A DNA stretch of 64,000 bases from Blasia pusilla. Its lineage: Eukaryota; Marchantiophyta; Marchantiopsida; Blasiales. Location: contig CM114271.1 in assembly GCA_050084515.1 (NCBI GenBank), forward strand, positions 29,884,001 through 29,948,000, given 5' to 3'. Shown here in pieces: positions 24,407 to 36,059 of this stretch; the stretch's first letter is position 1, and the number at the start of each line of letters is the position of its first letter. The notes under the pieces are model-generated. The model was not told where the DNA came from. It did not search any database and was given only the letters and a program-made list of their open reading frames with translations. The position numbers and the translations under genes were made by a program.

Positions 24407-26060
24407 GCTATCGTTTTGCCACGATGAGATGAGGAACAAATCCCTCAACGCGAACTCAAATCGCCTAATCCTACGAGTAAACAAAGGCTGCAAGACGGGT
24501 ATGATATGCAGCAAAGAATGGAATCACAAGCTGCTTTGCTTTGTCCTTAGATTTCTACTAGCCTACGAACTCACTGATCCAACTAACTACGGCCAAATAT
24601 CAGGCCTTCCGCTCCCAATGTTCTCATATGCTTCTCTCGACCATCTAAGCGACAAGGAGGACTAGTCATATCAGATATTACAAGCATGAGCATGCGGACC
24701 GGTTTCCCGAGAGACAGAAAAACGAAGAAAGCAGGTAGAGCAGGTATTCCACGAAACCTGCAGCAATGAACCCAATTAGTTCTGGTCACACTTTATCTCT
24801 GCTGCTTCCGCTGTTGTGCGGCTTGACAGCAGACACTTCTCCAATGCCCCTAACCCCACCCTTCCCGTAGAGGTGGTGAGATGGAGAAGGAAGGCCTAAT
24901 GAATCACTCCTTGAGCTCCGTCAGAACGCGAATGCCGGCCCACGCCAATGATGGACGTGGTGTTCAGTGCCAATCCACCACGAAGCGGCTCTCTGTCAAA
25001 GCCGACGAGGTTAAAGTCAGCACTCACCAGTACGACGAAAGCTCGAACTCAAAAGCCACATATGACCGGTGAAATTATACATAATATAATACACAAAACG
25101 ACAGCTCTATACTCCTGAGAATAACCGGTCAGGTTAAGCAGCTATCCTGCTCCCTTTCCCAATTTTCCTCCCTGGTCACGAACGAACGGACGAATCAGTC
25201 AGCTCGTCACCGCCGTACCCTGAACCCACCCTCGTCCTCCCGCTCTCAGCCCATAAAATACGCACTACGCTGACAAGGCGTACCCGGTGTTCTGCTCAGA
25301 TCCTCTCAGCACCCCGCTTCCGCCGTGTTGACTCTCCACCTCAGCTCTCACAGCTGAGATCCGCTGTTCGCTGATGAGGGATGGTCCTCGCAGTGAGCGC
25401 ATTTCGGGTCATTTACCCCCACCCAGCACATACATACCTGCTTTCCTGTACGTGAAACTCATGGATCTTGACCATCAGTCCGTCCGAATACTTCCCTCCT
25501 CCTTATCCCGCGGTCCGAAACTCCGGTCTCCCGAGTCCTGACGTGCGGCGATGTGAACCAAATCGAGATCGCTGTAATGCCGTGGACCTTGTGTGTTCCC
25601 TTCTGTGTGCTTGATGAAGCGGCGATTTTAGTGCCATCCCTAGCGGCGGACCCTGGTGCTTCCTTCACTCCTTTAGCCCAGTTTCTTTCCCCTAGTCATG
25701 TCTGCCGCATCATCCGCTTACCGCGTTCAGCGACGTCACGATTCCCGCTTAGGAACAGTGGACTTTGGCCGTAAACCAGACCTCATTGGGAGACAATTAC
25801 TCAACAAGCTCCCGAAATCAACTCGTCACCAAACAACGACTCGCACATCAGTGTTCTTATAAAAAGTTCTATGACCAAATTAGGCGATTGGTGACGCCGG
25901 TGGGGGACTTACTCTTCCCCCGCTGCACGGATGGAATGATGAGTAGTTGGATCGACGGCGACACCAGTTAAGTGGCCCGCCCCTCATCACTCTATTTTTA
26001 GTTCTCTCCTGCCCTCCAGACCTCGCTGTCACGCCAGTCTCACCGTATGGCGAGACCTAA
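24407..26060. promoter_or_regulatory. Probable 5' leader and promoter region of RBOH
   Basis: This region lies directly upstream of the minus-strand gene. It keeps the CG-rich texture of the gene up to about 26060, where an AT-rich, CG-poor sequence begins abruptly. I could not place a transcription start or a TATA box with confidence. No other coding sequence is recognisable here. Confidence 0.45.
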
Positions 26061-26703
26061 TTATCGATACGTTTCCTCACAATTGCGCCATACTACATAC
26101 AATATGTAATACAACCGTGCCATCGGATTGTAATGTGAAAACTTTTCGTGCTTTTATAGCACTTGCGTCTCTTCATGTGAAAACTTGTTAGCATTTTCTT
26201 TTATATTACAAATGAGTGCCCCCACGAGATTAGAGCTCGGTGTGCCTTTTTTTTCTCGACGCCTCCTTAATGTTTTTTAAAAAGCATTTACCTTTACATG
26301 CAAACATTTTATCCGGGTTTATTCATTTCTATTCATAAAATACTTTAATCTCAACCCTAATTATAAAAAATAAACCTTATCTTTTCCTTTCTTTATTTCA
26401 TCTTAAAATTAATCCTTTCACCTTAGACCAAACAACTTCTATTCTTAACTCCCTCTTTGATATCTAATCTATATAATTAGAAAGAGGATGGGGTTAGAAG
26501 AAACCCTCTGACGGTGTCAACACCTATCATCTGAGGGTTTGTTTGATATTGACACATGTCATTTTAAGAGAAAAAGTTAAGTTAACAGGAGACAATAAAA
26601 TTAAATGATGAAGGGAAAGGAGCATAAGAGGCATCATTTAGAATAAAAAAAATTGAACATCACTCGTGCATATCTTGGGCAACACTCTAGTACATAAATT
26701 ATC

Positions 26704-26745
26704 ATGGGCATACATATCGTAACACAACATACATCGTTGTCATTA
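26704..26745. repeat. Diverged trace of the 136-bp LTR-like repeat
   Basis: About 40 bases match the first part of the repeats at 55335 and 63342 in the same orientation, with substitutions. The rest has decayed beyond recognition. Confidence 0.5.
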
Positions 26746-26851
26746 AATACACAATATATCATATTAACTCATGGCATCCAAACATTGAGACGATCGGGTA
26801 TCAAAACATCTACAACGAATCACAAATCTCTCACAATGTTGTGCATACAAA

Positions 26852-26855
<4 letters not shown>

Positions 26856-26885
<30 letters not shown>
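26856..26885. repeat. (TC)n microsatellite
   Basis: An uninterrupted TC dinucleotide run. Confidence 0.95.
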
Positions 26886-26886
<1 letters not shown>

Positions 26887-27941
26887 ACAAACAAATTAAA
26901 CTCACTCTCCTAATAAGAAGCTTGGGTTACTCACAAGCAAGGAGGACCATAATTTTGCCACATCATGCCAAGAGGTTGAGCAAAGTGCATTAGAATGCAT
27001 CCTAGTATAAACTCATTGATCTATCCTAAAAGACGTCAAAAAATGATCTTTTGAATCATTTTCTTAACCCTACTTCCATTATCTCCTTTCTTGTTTTGGA
27101 AAAATCTGCACTATCCTACTCAAAATACACCAATCTCCTTACTTTTAAAGAGGAAAAATTATCTCTTCTTCCTTCTGAAATCCTCTCCTAACTATGTACG
27201 TTTCTTCTAATTATGTATAAATATGTTTAAGAAAAAACTTTTTTATTATCATTTTATTTTGAAGATTTATTTTAAAGCAATAAGAATAGTAATTCAATAA
27301 GCTTATTATCATGAAAAGTCAGATTTTTCTATTATAAGTTTTAACAAAAGAATTTTTAAATAATGTATTCAACCATTCTAAAGGTTATGGTTATCATTCA
27401 TGATTAAATATTCTTTTCAAGGACACATGATTTCTAAAAAAATTGGTTGGATATTTCTCTAATGGTTTTTTTACCTCAATTCTTTTGGACTTCTATGGCT
27501 AGCACAACATTGAAATGTGAAATGTGAATCCTTTAATATAAGAATGTGGACACACGTCATATTATAAAAACATTTACCCAAAAAAAACCTTATTGGAAAG
27601 AGAAAAATATTTTCCTATCCTTCACTTTGAAAAAAATAATTGAATCATGTCTTTCCCCTCCTTGATTTGGGGAAAAAGAATTCCCCTTTCACTTTTCCAA
27701 ACCCCATGTACTCGTTTTAAAAGTAAAATTACTCTCATCGTGTTAAAAATAATTGTCCTCTATGGGAATCTATCCCCACCCCTCCTCACATTTGGCCCCA
27801 TGTTTTTAAAAATCTTCAAAATTTTCTTATTTTTTCCTTCCCTTACAAAGTCAATACTCCAAAAACTTTGAGAAAATAGATAATTAATTAAAAAATAGAG
27901 GGACATGGAAAATTATTGAAAATCATCCAGAAAATTTTTTC

Positions 27942-28162
27942 TAAATTTTATAAATAGATTTTGTAAGGGCATGTAACGCTAAAATTAATGTAAGAACTAA
28001 AATTTAGGAATTAAGTTTAATTTTAAAACTAACATCTTTGCTGAAGGGATATGGAAAAGGGCAAAGATCTTAGTTTTTATATTAAAATTTCTTCCTAAAG
28101 TTTAGTTCTTACATTAATTTGAGCGTTACAAGCCCTTAACACAAATCTATTTCTAAAATTTA
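27942..28162. mobile_element. Foldback MITE-like element
   Basis: Two ~100-base arms (27942-28041 and 28061-28162) are inverted copies with scattered mismatches around a ~19-base loop. Landmarks: aagggcatgtaacgct and ttaatgtaagaactaaa in the left arm, and their complements in the right arm. Size, AT content and lack of coding capacity fit a miniature inverted-repeat element. I cannot fix a target-site duplication. Confidence 0.75.
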
Positions 28163-28559
28163 AAGATTTAAATAAATAAATAAACTCTTTAGACATTAAG
28201 GGGAGGATTTCCTGTTCCCCTTAAAGTCTAAAGAGGTTTTGCATGTGGTTTGAGGAGATAACTTGTGAGAAATATGCTAACTTTGTTAATAGCATGATGA
28301 TGACTTTTGTAAAGCTAATACTGTGCACAAAATTCTTAGGATTGTTAAGGCTACCCTTCCCATGTATAAGGTCAAATTCGAAATTATTTTTTCGAATTTC
28401 ATCCCTAGATCTTAACTCCATGACCATTGAATTTATGGATGTATAAGAGAATCTAATTTGAATTGAATGAGTGAGTTATACTTTGTTTGCAATCCATCGC
28501 TCTCTATCTTTACGTGAATTTTTGTTATACTTAAGAGCTTATGCAAAAGTATGTCATAT

Positions 28560-28985
28560 TAGTTCCACTGGGCATAGAGTATTTGCAATGTATACTCGAA
28601 GAGGCGAGGGAGTGTCAACACCCATAGCACATGGATGACCTTTTGGGTGGGAATCTACATGTGCATGTTACCCGCAACTTGGGGCATATATAGAGGAAAT
28701 TAACATTTAAGGTAAAAAGGTAAGCTATATATTTTACAAACATTGATATCCCATTTTAGAAAGTTTCCTTAATGCATTATTAAGGGTTAGGGTTGCACAC
28801 GTGACATGTATACAGAAGTCAATGAGGAGATAGACCATAAGAGAATATACCTCAATGAGAGAGAGATTGAAGAGCTTATTTGCTCTTTGTTGAACCTCCT
28901 TCCAATGCGATAGCAAAGTTATGCTTCTCCTTGCCTTATGAGCAATCCAATTCTTCAACCATTAGAATGAGTTTGGTTTGACATA
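28560..28985 (+). repeat. Repeat X family copy (old)
   Basis: It contains the degenerate 24-base dyad at 28649-28672. The later part (28840-28985: tacctcaatgagag..., tgttgaacctcc, cttgccttatgagcaatccaa) matches 37965-38095 in order and spacing. It is diverged, consistent with an old copy. Confidence 0.6.
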
Positions 28986-31131
28986 AGAGCATTTAAGAAT
29001 ATATGAGACATGATTTTATAATTTATTGTCAATCTTTCAGTAAATGGTCATGCGTACACATGGTTTCCACAATTGAGTGTGATTTCCAACTTTGTAAGTT
29101 TGCAAATGATGAAAAAAAGGCATGTTGTGTAGCCATGTGAGTACGCACAATATACAAGCTAGCCACGTACAACTTTAACAATCTGGAAATTTACCCCCAA
29201 AAATCACGCTAAATTTTAAAGAAAGTACTTTTGTACCACTTGTTTACAATCCTTCTTTTCATATATATCAAGAGGTTTCATACACATGTTCTCATCACCC
29301 AAATAGCGCGTTGTTAGAGAACTACACCCCATGTCTTCCATATTGAGGCCTTTCTGATCCTTCCAACTAATTACAAACATATAACCAACTTATAGTGGGG
29401 AGAAAACAACATGCTCACAATGTGAAGATGTTCCTTATCTATAATATTATCAACATCAAAAGGTAAGGAGTTCAAATGCAAAAAATAATTGAGTCGTGAT
29501 TTACTTTTTGGAATTTCTTTTAAAAAAATAGTGGTTTTCTTGCTTCATCAACTAACACATGGCTTGCTCTTCCAGCATAAGAATATCACGACACATGCAT
29601 ATTTGCTCATCGTCGATCTCATAAGATCTTGATTTTTCAATCTTATGACAACATACATGCTTGCTTCATGCTCCCTTTTTTAGGATTTCCTATTCTTTGT
29701 TGTGCATTAATACACACGGAAGGCTTTGCTTTGATCCATACGGCTCTTTTTGGTTCATGAATGATTTAGCTTTTTGGGGGGTTTATTGGTAATTTAGCAT
29801 TACCCAATCACAAAATATAATGTTTTTGTTGCACCCCTTATAAATAAGCGCGCAACATCATGGTTTTAATGAATTCATATTAGGATGGAAATGTGTTGGA
29901 ATCTCATGAGCAAGACATAAGTTATAGAAAAGAGATGTAAAACTTAATGGATGTCCTCAATGATAACGATTATGATCAAACAAACGCATCATTGATTGTC
30001 GCAAAAATGCTTCCTTCAACAAATTCATGCAATAGTAAATATATGTACTAAAGCCATGGGTTGGTTAATTTTACATGCAAGGCTAGTTTACACAAGAGTC
30101 CAAGTGGCAACATGGATTGTGCTAAGACATGGGCCAAACGCGAACCAAGTGCAGGATGCAACATCAGAGTATATCACATCCATTTTCTTCTATTTTATAT
30201 CAAGGAATAGTTCCCATGGTAGACTGGTTGGTAGAGGATCCATCCCATGTCATCTTTCTATATTAGAATGGTGGGCACTTTAAAAATTGGATGCGCAGAT
30301 GCCATACCTTGAAGAACGGAGGGGGCAAGTTTATGAGAGTTGTATAAGATCTAATGTCACATGAAGGCATAAAATGTGATCCAACTTGTGGTTTTCAACC
30401 TTGTTATCTTGGAGTTCTTCATATTGAAGTTCATGCTAGGAACATTTTTCTTCATTTTTTGAGTCATACATCGGGGTCAAAGATTAGGAAAATGCCTTGT
30501 AGGATGATGAGTGCTTAGTCTCGCATTAGAGATGGTGGACCTATGAACAAAAAATGAGTTTTTGGCACATAGAACCAGAGTTGGGAACATGGCTTAAGAA
30601 TATTCATTTTCACATAGTCGTTGAAATATATGCCATAGAATTGATTGTGAAGAATTTAAACTATAACGTACAACCTTATTGTTAAGGATGTTGCACAAAT
30701 GTTAAAAAGTCTTATTTGGATAGGATTTGAAAGTGAATATTGGCTCCGAACTCTTCTGATCGCAAAACCCTAGAATAGATTATTGCATATCTAAGAGCAA
30801 ATGGAAAAAAATATGTATAGACAATATAGATTTGGGATTAAGACTAGGCACATGTACTCAATCAATTTATGATTATGAGATTTTTGTTACCATAATAGTG
30901 TCACTATAAATCCATTTGAGGATTGTATGTTCTTCACGAGGAATGTAAGACATGATTAGAAAAATGGGAATGTATGACTCTGAATGATTGTAAAAGATTA
31001 CACATATATGATCCATGGATGTAAGATTTGTCATCGTATCACCATGATTAAAAAAAATTCTAACAACTTTTCCTTTTGGATTTTGGCTAGAAGACAACTT
31101 GAGGATGGAATTTTCACCTCATTAAGATCGT
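28986..31131. other. AT-rich spacer
   Basis: No recognisable gene. The frame at 29996-30283 and others nearby have no conserved motifs. Confidence 0.55.
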
Positions 31132-31850
31132 AGTGTCGCGACCCTCAAAGCCAAACGAGGGCCAATACGAAACATCAAAGTTATAGTAGGCTCATAACAA
31201 GATGGAAGCACATTACAGAGTCTCTTGAATGAGACATGAGATCTGAGACACACACAAGGTTAGGAATTTCATGTAATGAGGGTCGTGACCCAATAAACCA
31301 AGACATAATGCAAAGCAAGACTTAAGAGGAGCTAAAGTCCCATAAGAGTTGGTTGCCAATAAGACTTAGAACCTGACTTGCGTTTGAGGATTTTGCAATG
31401 TTTATGGTCATAATGAGCAAATCAATAGGAATTTGGGATGAATAATAAGGCATTAGAAATCCTACATGAAGACCATTCCAATACACAAAAGATCCACCCA
31501 AACGCATGAACATAGATTTAGAAATTGCTTCTCAACTATCACATTGGTAGTTGGGTTGAGGGCCAAAATGAGCGGTCCAAGAGGACTTTTCCAAAGACGA
31601 AGAGAGGTGGAGATCTCTATAACTATATATTAGGGGGAGGGCCTCCAATGGGTGCTTGGGACATGAACTCTACTTTAGGGCGTTGTGGGGTAAACTAAGG
31701 GCACGGAACGGATTGGGAGGTTGGCTTCGGGGTGTGGACATCCAACTAACTCCGAGGGGGTGAATTTTAGATGTCAACCTTGGACCTTGACCCGTGACTC
31801 AATTCTTGGGTCTTGATTAGAGACTCATTCAAGATTCATTTGAACCATGC
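31132..31850 (+). mobile_element. Decayed LTR of the chromodomain gypsy family
   Basis: It starts with tgtcgcgaccctcaaagcca, the same start as the LTR at 55593. Further landmarks follow in order: cgaaacatca, agagtctcttg, ggttggttgcca, and ggttgagggccaa at 31551. It is strongly diverged, with CG mostly lost, and the right end is blurred. There is no internal region beside it, so it is a solo or truncated LTR. Confidence 0.7.
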
Positions 31851-33750
31851 ACACCATTAGTCCTCGTTGTGAAGAGAATAACAGAAAAGGGGAAGAACCC
31901 CACAGTACATTGAGTCAGCCAACATCTACGAAGATAAACAAGAAGATTATCTTCACATTCATCACCTTTGATGGATTAAAGGTGCGTTTGGATAGTGTCA
32001 TCTACCCAAATATTCTTAAGGAGGAGATGAATAAGTTATGGATCAAGTGGCTACATCGTGCAATTGGTAACTTTGCAAGGAAAGTGGGAGAAGGTGATTG
32101 GAAGAAGGATTGGGCTTCTTTAGTGGTCTTGCGAGTTATAAAGACTTCCCAACAAACAACATGACGTTAGTAAGCAAGGTATTTGTCAAGATCAAAGTTT
32201 TAGAGTTGATGATGGAGATCATAAAGGTTTATTATGGTAATGTGGAGGATAGGTCTTTTATAAGAGATAAGACAATGCAAGCTGAAGATGAAATATCCCC
32301 ATAGACGCACTCAAAATGACTAAGGCTTGATACTTCGATTTTTTTTTAGTATGAGCCCATACCCATGATATCATCATCAACCATCAACTTCTAGGTTGGA
32401 CAAAGGAGAGGAAGGAGGGCCTCTACATCAACAATCGTCATCAAGCCAATGCCAACATGGTGGATTGTTGAGAAGCCTTAGAGGCCTACTGCCTTCTATA
32501 GATAGAAATAGCACACATGCATTCATCCAACTAAAGAAGAGATCCTTGATGCAAATAAAAATGAAGGCAAAGTCCACTTGAGGGAGGAGACGTGTGAGAA
32601 CAAGAGAGGTTTTTTGAATGATATGAATAAAGGTTGTAATATGAGTTTTGATGGGCTCAAAGAAAGTTCCCGTCGCCCTATACATAGCAGTGCTCTTCTT
32701 AGATCCTTTTGTGGGAAGAATGTTTTGAATTAGAGTGACATTATTTCTCATCTACCATAGTTGAAGAGTTAAAAAATATCCCAAAGAATTTGGAGGCCGA
32801 ATTCAACATTTGAAGGGGAAACACCAATAGTTGTACAAGTTCTCTCAACCTCGTATTGTTAAGGGTATAGTCTTATTTTGAGGACCTATAAACGAGTGAT
32901 ACTTTGAAAAGCCACATAATGAGTTCGTTTGTTGATTTTACCATAGACTAACCTTAAAACTAGAAAGAGGAGAAGGTTTTCATAAGTATATTAATTTGAT
33001 TAATTAATATATTGAATGCATTAATTTAGTTAACGAATCCAATAAGATCTTCCAAACTCTAAGTCTCCTTGATGTTTATTATCTCTTCTCATTTTAAAAT
33101 TTACATATTTTTAGAAATTTCATGCCAAAAAATTTGCAACAAAATATAGTTTTCAAGTTTAGTTTGGAGGGAAATTTCATTCCTATTTTAGGGAGAAAAG
33201 AAAAGAAAATACGAGAGTTTTGGGGAAGTAATAATTATTATAAATACTGGAAAACCTATTTCTATAATTTTTTAATTTATGCTTACCCTATTTTTATGAT
33301 CTCCTTTAACATTTTTTCTTAATTTTGTATGATTCCTTATTATTATATCATCAAATTTATTTTAAGCAGTTCTAGAAAATGCAGAGCAGGGGCGTTCTTA
33401 ATTTCTTACTAGTGTTAACTATGTTCCAATCTCATAAATTTTTGAACTTTCATTTACAAAATATTGTTGAAAAATTTATTTTGATTTTTTAAAAAGAAAA
33501 AGCACTATTAAGTTATTAATGGACTTATTTTCCTTTTTATGTCATAGTATTATTTATAATAAACCAGTACTTCGAAAGAGTTTTTCAACCATGTAGGCAA
33601 GCTTCGATAGTGTCCCTCGAGTTTATTAATCTATTATCTTTTCTCATTTAAACATACAACTTTATTTTAATAAAATTCTGCACAAAATCATTCAATACTC
33701 TTCTTTTTTCATATTCAGTTTGGAAGTAAAGATAGATCATACTTTGGGAA
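31851..33750. other. AT-rich spacer
   Basis: Nothing recognised. The frames at 31847-32164 and 32098-32304 lack motifs and overlap each other. Confidence 0.5.
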
Positions 33751-33759
33751 AGAAGAAAA

Positions 33760-34960
33760 ACCTGCCTATTTTTCATCATATGCAACTATGTAATCTTCAT
33801 ATGAAATTTGAGCTACTAAATTATCTAAGTGTATCTAAGTTTCCTCATAAACTTATATGAAAATGGAGATATAGCAAACATCCCAAAAGTGTTTTTGGAA
33901 CCGTGTGAATTAAACCTTGTAAGATCAGAGAGTGTATGTTCGTTTTTCATCTTCTTGAAGAATGAGATCTTCTAAAATTTAGGATCAATGTATATAAGCT
34001 TCCTTCAAATTTCAATGAAGATGGAATTGTGATCAAAACCCCAAAAATAAATAAGTGGTTTTTGGATCCGTGTGATTATGAAAAGAGGGTATATCCAAGT
34101 GTATCCAAGCTACCTACAAAAATTCAAGGAAAATGGAGGAGTGGCCAAACCTTTGATCCTTGCGCTTAAACCTTATAGTGAAAGAAAGTATGTTCATTTT
34201 TTTTCTTTCCAAAATATGTCACCTCCATATGAAATTTTGTCAGCTTGATAAACCAAGTATATCCTACCTACATGCAAAGTTTCAATGGAAATGGACGAGT
34301 AGTCAAAATCCCAAAAAATAGATTAGTATTTTTCTAGACTCGGGTACAGAAAACCTTAAAAGGAAAGAGCGTTTGCCTTTTTTTCATCCCGTTAAAGTAT
34401 GTGATCTTGATCTGAAATATGGGCCACTTGATCATCCAAGTGTACCTAGGTTACCTACAAACTTTCAATGAAAATGGAGGTATCACCAAAATCCTAAAAT
34501 AAACAAGAGTTATTTTGGACATATGCAAATCTTCTAAGGAAATATGGTGTATCTATTTTTCATCCAATTCAAGTATGGGATATTGATGTGGAATTCAATC
34601 CTTTTGATCAAACAAGTGAATCTAACCTATCTATAAAATTTCAATGAAAATGGAGTTATGACCAAAAGCCCAAAACTACATAAGTGGTATTTGGGCTCAA
34701 AGTGGTTTTGGGCTTGTTGAAGCAGGTCCAAATACCACTTATGTAGTTTTGGGCTTTTGGTCATAACTCCATTTTCATACAACAAATATATGATCTTCGT
34801 TTAAACTTTCTATTCATCATCCAAGTGTATCTAAGCTCCATGCAAATTTTCAATGAAGATGGAATTACGACTAAAAGCTCATAAGTAATTAAAATTTGTA
34901 CGTGCTTTTAACCCATGCAATTTAAGCTTGCAAGGGAAAAGAGTGGGTGTATTTTTCACC
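33760..34960. repeat. Degenerate tandem satellite, about seven units
   Basis: A recurring unit carries, in order: gtgtatctaagct-like sequence, tttcaatgaaaatggag, ccaaaa.ccc, a tggttttgg-like stretch, gtgtgaatt, aaccttgtaagg, agagtatgttc and ttttcatcc. The AATGGA core recurs near 33862, 34020, 34132, 34290, 34473, 34650 and 34859. Typical spacing is 155-183 bases, with one short unit (114) and one lengthened by an inverted repeat. The spacing is near nucleosome length, as in many plant satellites. Whether it is centromeric cannot be told from the sequence. Confidence 0.75.
34644..34778. repeat. Perfect 51-bp inverted repeat inside the satellite
   Basis: The arm at 34644-34694 is the exact reverse complement of 34728-34778, with a 33-base spacer. 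The arms contain the satellite core (aaaatggagttatgacc). Perfect arms in a diverged satellite point to a recent origin. Confidence 0.95.
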
Positions 34961-36059
34961 CTCTTCAAATATATGCTTGTAGTAATTTTTTACCAATGCA
35001 ATACAATTGATCACAAGACCTTGTGAAAATCAATGGAAGGTGCTTTTTTTAATCCATAAATGATATTTTAAAATGAAACTTTCTCCATATGTTTTTGAAA
35101 GTGTATTTAACAGTCTAACTTCCCAAAAAAACAGAAGATGAAAGTGAAATCAATTCTTATTTCTGCAAAATGAAACTTTTCATTTTGAGCTTACAAGTAA
35201 TAAAATGCTTTATTATCAAGGATATTACAAAAACGAATGTCTAAAAAATGACATTCTTACAATACTTGTCAGAGAACAAGTTTACTAAAACTATTTACTA
35301 ATTTTTTTCACTAACATCACCAATTACTCTAATACTTTAGGTCTATACTTGAGTCCAGTAGGTTTAGATGTAAGTGGTGATTAGTTGGCTGGAGAGTTGT
35401 AATTCAGGTTTCTCATTTAAATTCTTTTTTATTATAATTATTTCATCATCGAAGGAAAACTGCGAACTATCATGCGATCATTGAAAGGTTGAGACTTTGG
35501 AACAAAGCTTATGAGAACCTCATTATCATCAGGATTATCGATTGATTTCACTCTCTCATAATTCTAATATTGTGGAGGAGACCTCTTCGTGGTTTATTAA
35601 ACTAAGTGGAATAATTATAAATTCATACTAATATAACAATATGAGGGTCGTAGGTAGTATTAGCATAAATGGAAGTTAATTTTATTTGGAGTTAAGTCTC
35701 TATTGTTGCTCTTCCTCATGCTTTAGAATTATATTTTCCATTACATAGTCATCTTCGTCTCGTCCCTCAGGGCTAGGTATTAGATGACACGCCGACCCCT
35801 CTAAGTCAAAGTTTCTCGTGTTACCTTCATGGGTATTCTACCTCCCTTTTGTACCATATATTCCACATAGCACATCAATATCCTCTAAGGCCTCGTCTTA
35901 CAAGTAGAGGTTATCTTCATGATTATAATTATGGTTTTGTGCATATAGAAATTGGACTCAATGTCATCTTCTACAACCCTTATAGTTTGTTCATGTCCAT
36001 ATCTTTAAAAGAAGCATTGGTCGTACACTAGTGCTTATCTTGATTTGTGTAAAAAATCC
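34961..36059. other. AT-rich spacer
   Basis: No gene recognised. 35800-36059 may be the 3' flank of the hAT remnant next to it. Confidence 0.5.

Larger units (their letters stand above)
26061..27941. other. AT-rich spacer
   Basis: No gene recognised. It includes a (TC)n microsatellite at 26856-26885. At 26704-26745 there is a diverged trace of the 136-bp LTR-like repeat (gcatacatatcg.aacacaacat), seen intact at 55335-55470 and 63342-63477. Confidence 0.55.

Noticed and set aside
24407-24514. RBOH start at the upstream in-frame Met
   Set aside because: The 36 extra residues are Arg- and Phe-rich and unlike RBOH N-termini. The start at 24406 (MSQAGHP) gives a typical polar tail. The upstream start cannot be fully excluded.
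29996-30283. 95-codon frame as a gene
   Set aside because: No conserved motif, no supporting neighbouring exons, and composition like the surrounding spacer.
33760-34960. CRISPR-like array
   Set aside because: The units are degenerate, with no constant short repeat and unique spacers, and the context is a plant genome.
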